64,000 nucleotides of DNA, from NCBI GenBank assembly GCA_028671895.1, contig CM053802.1, positions 32,836,201 to 32,900,200 on the forward strand, in the 5' to 3' direction. Source of the stretch: Oenanthe sinensis (taxonomy: Eukaryota > Streptophyta > Magnoliopsida > Apiales > Apiaceae). Shown one piece after another: positions 58,601 to 64,000 of this stretch. The notes beneath the pieces were generated by a model. The model ran no database searches. It was not told the origin of the DNA and worked only from the letters and a program-made list of their open reading frames with translations. A program made the position numbers and the translations under genes. How positions within the stretch are numbered: position 1 is the stretch's first letter; each line of letters begins with the position of its first letter.

Positions 58601-61600
58601 CTCGTTCTAACTTGGAAACAACTTGTACCCTCATTCTTGACTCGTTTCAACATGAAAACAACTTGTAAACTCTTGTAAAATTAATCTTGGCACATTTGAA
58701 CTTTAAAACAATTCGGAACAACTTAAGGCTCTAATCTTGACTCTTTCAAACTCAGAAACAGTTTGTTAATTCATTCTTGACTCGTTTCAACATAAAAAAA
58801 AACTTGTAAACTCTTGTAGGATCAATCTTGGCTCATTTAAATTTTAAAACAATTCGTAACAATTTGAGGCGTTAATTTTGACTCGTTCAAACTTTGGAAC
58901 AGTTTGTAGCTTAATTCTTGACTCGTTTCAACATAAAAACAACTTGTAAACTCTTGTAAGATAAATCTCGGATCAATTAAAAATGGAAACAATTCGTAAC
59001 AATTTGAGGCTTCATTTTTAGCTCATTTGAACATGAAAATAATTTAAGACTTCATTACTGACTTGCTCGAACTTAGAAACAACTTGTAACTTCATTATTG
59101 ACTCGTTCGAACATGAAATGAACTTGTAAACTCTTGTAGGATAATTCTTTACCCCTTTGAAAATGAAAACAATTTAAGACTTCAATATTGACTCGATCGA
59201 ACAGAGAAACAAGTTGTAGCTTCATTCTTGACTCGTTTCAACATGAAAATAACTTGTAAACTGTTGTAGAACTAATCTTGGCACATTTGAACCTTAAAAC
59301 AATTCATAACAATTTAAGGCTCTAATCTTGACTCTTTCAAACTCAAAAACAGTTTGTTGATTCATTTTTGACTCGTTTCAACATAAAAACAACTTGTAAA
59401 CTCTTGTAGGATCAATCTTGGCTCATTTGAATTTTAAAACAATTCGTAACAATTTAAGGCGTTAATTTTGACTCGTTCAAACTTGAGTTAATTTTGACTC
59501 GTTCAAACTTGAAAATAGTTTGTAGCTTCATTCTTGACTCGTTTCAACATAAAAACAACTTATAAACTCTTGTAAGATCAATCTTGGATCAATTAAAAAT
59601 GAAAACAATTCGTAACAATTTGAGGCTTCATTTTTAGCTCATTTGAACATGAAAATAATTTAAGACTTCATTCCTGACTTGCTCAAACTTAGAAACAACT
59701 TGTAACTTCATTATTGACTCGTTCGAACATGAAATTAACTTGTAAACTCTTGTAGGATAATTCTTTACCCCTTTGAAAATGAAAACAATTTAAGACTTCA
59801 ATATTGACTCGATCGAACAGAGAAACAAGTTGTAGCTTCATTCTTGACTCGTTTAAACATTGAAACAACTTGTAAAATCTTGTAGGATCATTCTTGGCTC
59901 ATTTGAACATGAAAGAAATTTGTAACAATTTTAAGGCTTCATCCTTGACCCGTTCGAACTTGGAAACAACATGTTCTCTCATTCTTGACTCGTTTTAACA
60001 TGAAAATAACTTGTAAACTCTTGTAGGATCAATCTTGGCTCATTTAAACTTGAAAACAATTCGTAACAATTTGAAGCTTTAATCTTGACTCGTTCAAACT
60101 TGGAAACAATTTGTAGCTTCATTTTTGACTCGTTTCAACATGAAAACAACTTGTAAACTCTTGTAGGATCAATCTTGGCTCATTTGAACTTTAAAACAAT
60201 TCGTAACAATTTGGGACTTTAATTATGACTCGTTCAAACTTGGAAACAGTTTGTAGCTTCATTCTTGACTCGTTTCAACATGAAAACAACTTGTAAACTC
60301 TTGTATGATCAATCTTGGTACATTTGAACTTGAAAACAATTCGTAACAATTCGAGGCTTTAATCTTGACTCGTTCAAACTTCGATACATTTTGTACCCTC
60401 ATTCTTGACTCGTTTCAACATGAAAACAACTTGTAAACTCTTTAGGATTAATTTTGGCTCATTTGAACTTTAAAACAATTCGTAACAATTTAAGGATTTA
60501 ATCTTGTCTCGTTCAAACTCAGAAGCAGTTTGTTCATTCATTCTTGACTGGTTTCAACATAAAAACAACTTGTAAACTCTTGTAGGATCAATCTTGGCTC
60601 ATTTAAATTTTAAAACAATTCGTAACAATTTGAGGCTTCATTTTTGCCTCATTTGAACATGAAAATAATTTGAGACTTCATTCTTGACTTGTTCGAATTT
60701 AGAAACAACTTGTTGTTTCATTATTGACTCGACCGAACAAGGAATCAACTTGTAAACTCTTGTAGGATAATTCTTTACTCCTTTGAAAATGAAAACAATT
60801 TGTGGATTCAATTATGACTCGATCTAACTGAGAAACAAGTTGTAGCTTCATTCTTGACTGGTTTAGACATTGAAACAACTTGTAGACTCTTTTATGATCA
60901 TTCTTGGGTCATTTGAACATGAAAACATTTTATAACAATTTAAGACTTCATTCTTAACTCGTTCGAACTTAGAAACAACATTTAGCTTCATTCTTCACTC
61001 GTTCGGACATGGAAACAACTTGTAAACTCTTATAAGATCATTCTTGGCTTATTTGAACATGAAAGTAATTTGTAACAATTTGAGGCTTCTTTCTTGACCC
61101 TTTCGAACTTGGAAACAACTTGGTCCCTCATTCTTGACTGCTTTGAACATGAAAACAACTTGTAAACTCTTGTAAGATCAATCCTGGCTCATTTGAAAAT
61201 GAAAGTAATTTGTAACAATTTGAGGCTTTAATCTCGACTCTTCCAAACTTGGAAACTGTATGTAGCTTCATTCTTGACTGCTTTGAACATGAAAACAACT
61301 TGTAAACTCTTGTAAGATCAATCTTGGCTCAATTAAACATGAAAATAATTCGTAACAATTTGAGACTTCATTTTCGGCTCATTTGAACATGAAAATAATT
61401 TGAGACTTCATTCTTGACTTGTTCGAACTTAGAAACAACTTGTAGCTTCATTAGTGACTCGATCGAACTTGAAATAAACATGTAAACTCTTGAAGTATAA
61501 TTCTTTACTCCTTTGAAAATGAAAACAATTTGTGGCGTCAATTTTGACTTGATCAAACTGAGAAACAAGTTGTAGCTTCATTCTTGACTCGTTTAAAGAT

Positions 61601-64000
61601 TGAAACAACTTGTAAACTCTTTTAGGATCATTCTTGGGTAATTTGAACATGAAAACATTTTGTAACAATTTAAGACTTCATTATTGACTCGTTCGAACTT
61701 AAAAACAAATTTAGCTTCATTCTTTACTCGTTCAGACATGGAAACAACTTGTAAACTCTTGTAGGATCATTCTTGGCTCATTTGAACATGAAAGGAATTT
61801 GTAACAATTTGAGGCTTCATTCTTGACTCGTTTGAACTTGGAAACAACTTGTACCCTCATTCTTGACTCGTTTCAACATGAAAACAACTTGTAAACTCTT
61901 TAGGATTAATTTTGGCTCATTTGAACTTTAAAACAATTCGTAACAATTTAAGGCTTTAATCTTGTCTCGTTCAAACTCAGAAGCAGTTTGTTCATTCATT
62001 CTTGACTCGTTTCAACATAAAAACAACTTGTAAACTCTTGTAGGATCAATCTTGGCTCATTTAAATTTTAAAACAATTCGTAACAATTTGAGGCTTCATT
62101 TTTGCCTCATTTGAACATGAAAATAATTTGAGACTTCATTCTTGACTTGTTCGAATTTAGAAACAACTTGTTGTTTCATTATTGACTCGACCGAACAAGG
62201 AATCAACTTGTAAACTTTTATAGGATAATTCTTTACTCCTTTGAAAATGAAAACAATTTGTGGCTTAAATTTTGACTCGATCGAACTAAGAAACAATTTG
62301 TAGCTTCATTCTTGACTCGCTTAAACATTGAAATAACTTGTAAACTCTTTTAGGATGATTCTTGGGTCATTTGAACATGAAAACATTTTGTAACAATTTA
62401 AGACTTCATTCTTGACTCGTTCGAACTGAGAAACAACTTGTAGCTTCATTCCTTACTCGTTCAGACATGGAAACAACTTGTAAACTCTTGTAGGATTATT
62501 CTTGGCTCATTTGAACATGAAAGGAATTTGTAACAATTTGAGGCTTCATTCTTGAATCGTTCGAACTTGGAAACAATTTGTAACTTCATTCTTGACTTGT
62601 TTCAACATGAAAACAACTTGTAAACTCTTATAGGATCATTCTTGGCTCATTTGAACATGAAAGGAATTTGTAACAATTTGAGGCTTCATTTTTGACTCGT
62701 TCGAACTTGGAAACGACTTGTACGCTCATTCTTGACTCGTTTCAACATGAAAACAACTTGTAAACTCTTGTAGGATCAATCTTGGCTCATTTGAACATGA
62801 AAATAATTCATAACTATTTGAGGCTTCATTTTTGACTCGTTCAAACTTGAAAATAATATGTAGCTTCATTCTTGACTCGTTTCAACATGAAAACAACTTG
62901 TAAACTCTTGTAGGATCAATATTGGCTCATTTGAACTTGAACACAATTCGTAACAATTTGAGGCTTTAATCTCGACTCTTTCAAACTTGGAAACGGTATG
63001 TAACTTCATTCTTGACTGCTTTGAACATGAAAACAACTTGTAAACTCTTGTAAGATCAATCTTGGCTCCATTAAACATGAAAACAATTCGTAACAATTTG
63101 AGGCTTCTTTTTTGGCTCATTTGAATATGAAAATAATTTGAGACTTTATTCTTGACTTGTTCGAACTTAGAAATAACTTGTAGCTTCATTATTGACTCTT
63201 GTAGGATAATTCTTTACTCATTTGAAAATGAAAACAATTTGAGGCTTCAATCTTGACTTGATCGACCTCAGAAACAACTTCTAGCTTCATTCTTGACTCG
63301 TTTAAACATGGAAACAACTTGTAAACTCTTGTAGGATCATTCTTGGGTCATTTGAACATGAAAACATTCTGTAACAATTTAAGACTTCATTCTTGACTCG
63401 TTCGAACTTAGAAACAACTTTTAGCTTCATTCTTCACTCCTTCGGACATGGAAAAAACTTGTAAACTCTTGTAGGATCATTCTTGGCTCATTTGAACATG
63501 AAAGGAATTTGTAACAATTTTAGGCTTCATTCTTGACCCGTTCAAACTTCGAAACAACTTGTTCCCTCATTCTTGATCGTTTCAACATGAAAAGAACTTG
63601 TAAACTCTTGTACGATCAATCTTGGCACATTTGAACTTGAAAGGAATTTGTAACAATTTTAGGCTTCATTCTTGAACCGTTCGAACTTGGAAACAACTTG
63701 TTCCCTCATTCTTGATCGTTTCATAATGAAAATAGCTTATAAACTCTTGTAGGATAATTCTTGGCTTATTTTAACACGAAAACAATTTGTAACAATTTGA
63801 TCCTTCATTCTTCACTCATTTTAACTTGGAAACAAATTGTACACACTTGTAGGATCATTTTAACTCATTTGATATGAAAAGAATTTTAACAATTTGAGGA
63901 TTCATTCTTAACTCGTTCGAACTTGGAAACAACTTGTAGCTTCGTTATTGACTCGTTCGGACATGGAAACAACTTGTAAACTTTTGTAGGATGATTCTTG
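52688..64000. repeat. Satellite array, right segment
   Basis: The same satellite family continues to the window end. It includes two long internal duplications: about 54720-56330 repeated at about 57189-58800 (offset 2,469), and about 60397-60930 repeated at about 61857-62390 (offset about 1,458). Short minus-strand ORFs are repeat by-products. No gene or other mobile element is seen. Confidence 0.95.

Noticed and set aside
53250..63189. Further minus-strand ORFs in the right satellite
   Set aside because: Same explanation as for the middle array.

Overview
The window is repeat-rich nuclear DNA of a flowering plant, probably a eudicot with a large, repeat-rich genome; nothing in it fixes the species. 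I see no ordinary host gene. It holds a diverged AT-rich satellite array carrying three insertions: (1) the 5' end of a Ty3/gypsy chromovirus of Tekay/Del type (element E1, minus strand); (2) a composite block made of a 5'-truncated Ty1/copia SIRE/Maximus-like element joined to the 3' half of another Tekay element (E3, plus strand), with a nearly complete Tekay element (E2, minus strand) inserted inside the copia pol gene; (3) a truncated endogenous pararetrovirus of genus-Caulimovirus type.

Layout: 1-2986 E1 leader and a 2.5-kb LTR; 2987-4561 satellite; 4562-6313 copia gag, protease and the start of integrase; 6314-20818 E2 with 4.4-kb LTRs and a 5-bp target duplication (TTCTC, 6309-6313 and 20819-20823); 20819-26021 the rest of copia pol, a small extra ORF, PPT and 3' LTR; 26022-30889 E3 integrase, chromodomain and 3.7-kb LTR; 30890-46834 satellite with a 1,595-bp higher-order repeat; 46835-52687 pararetrovirus (end of ORF II, virion-associated protein, coat protein, protease-RT-RNase H, transactivator/inclusion-body protein); 52688-64000 satellite.

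The observation I rate highest is an apparent undescribed accessory gene in the Tekay family. A 25-codon exon in the LTR begins MVRIKQTARKN, closely matching the histone H3 N-terminal tail. It has a conserved splice acceptor before it and a conserved donor after it. An in-phase acceptor downstream of the primer-binding site leads into a 133-codon exon with an acidic SUMO-interaction-like motif. The H3-like segment is present in all four LTRs, and the codon differences inside its core are almost all synonymous. The inferred intron removes the PBS, so the spliced RNA could act only as an mRNA.

Order of events, inferred from nesting: satellite array, then a Tekay insertion, then copia insertion into it, then loss of the 5' halves of both, then E2 insertion into copia. 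E2 is the youngest of these (five substitutions in about 465 aligned LTR bases). The pararetrovirus entered the satellite separately, with loss of about 53 bp of satellite.
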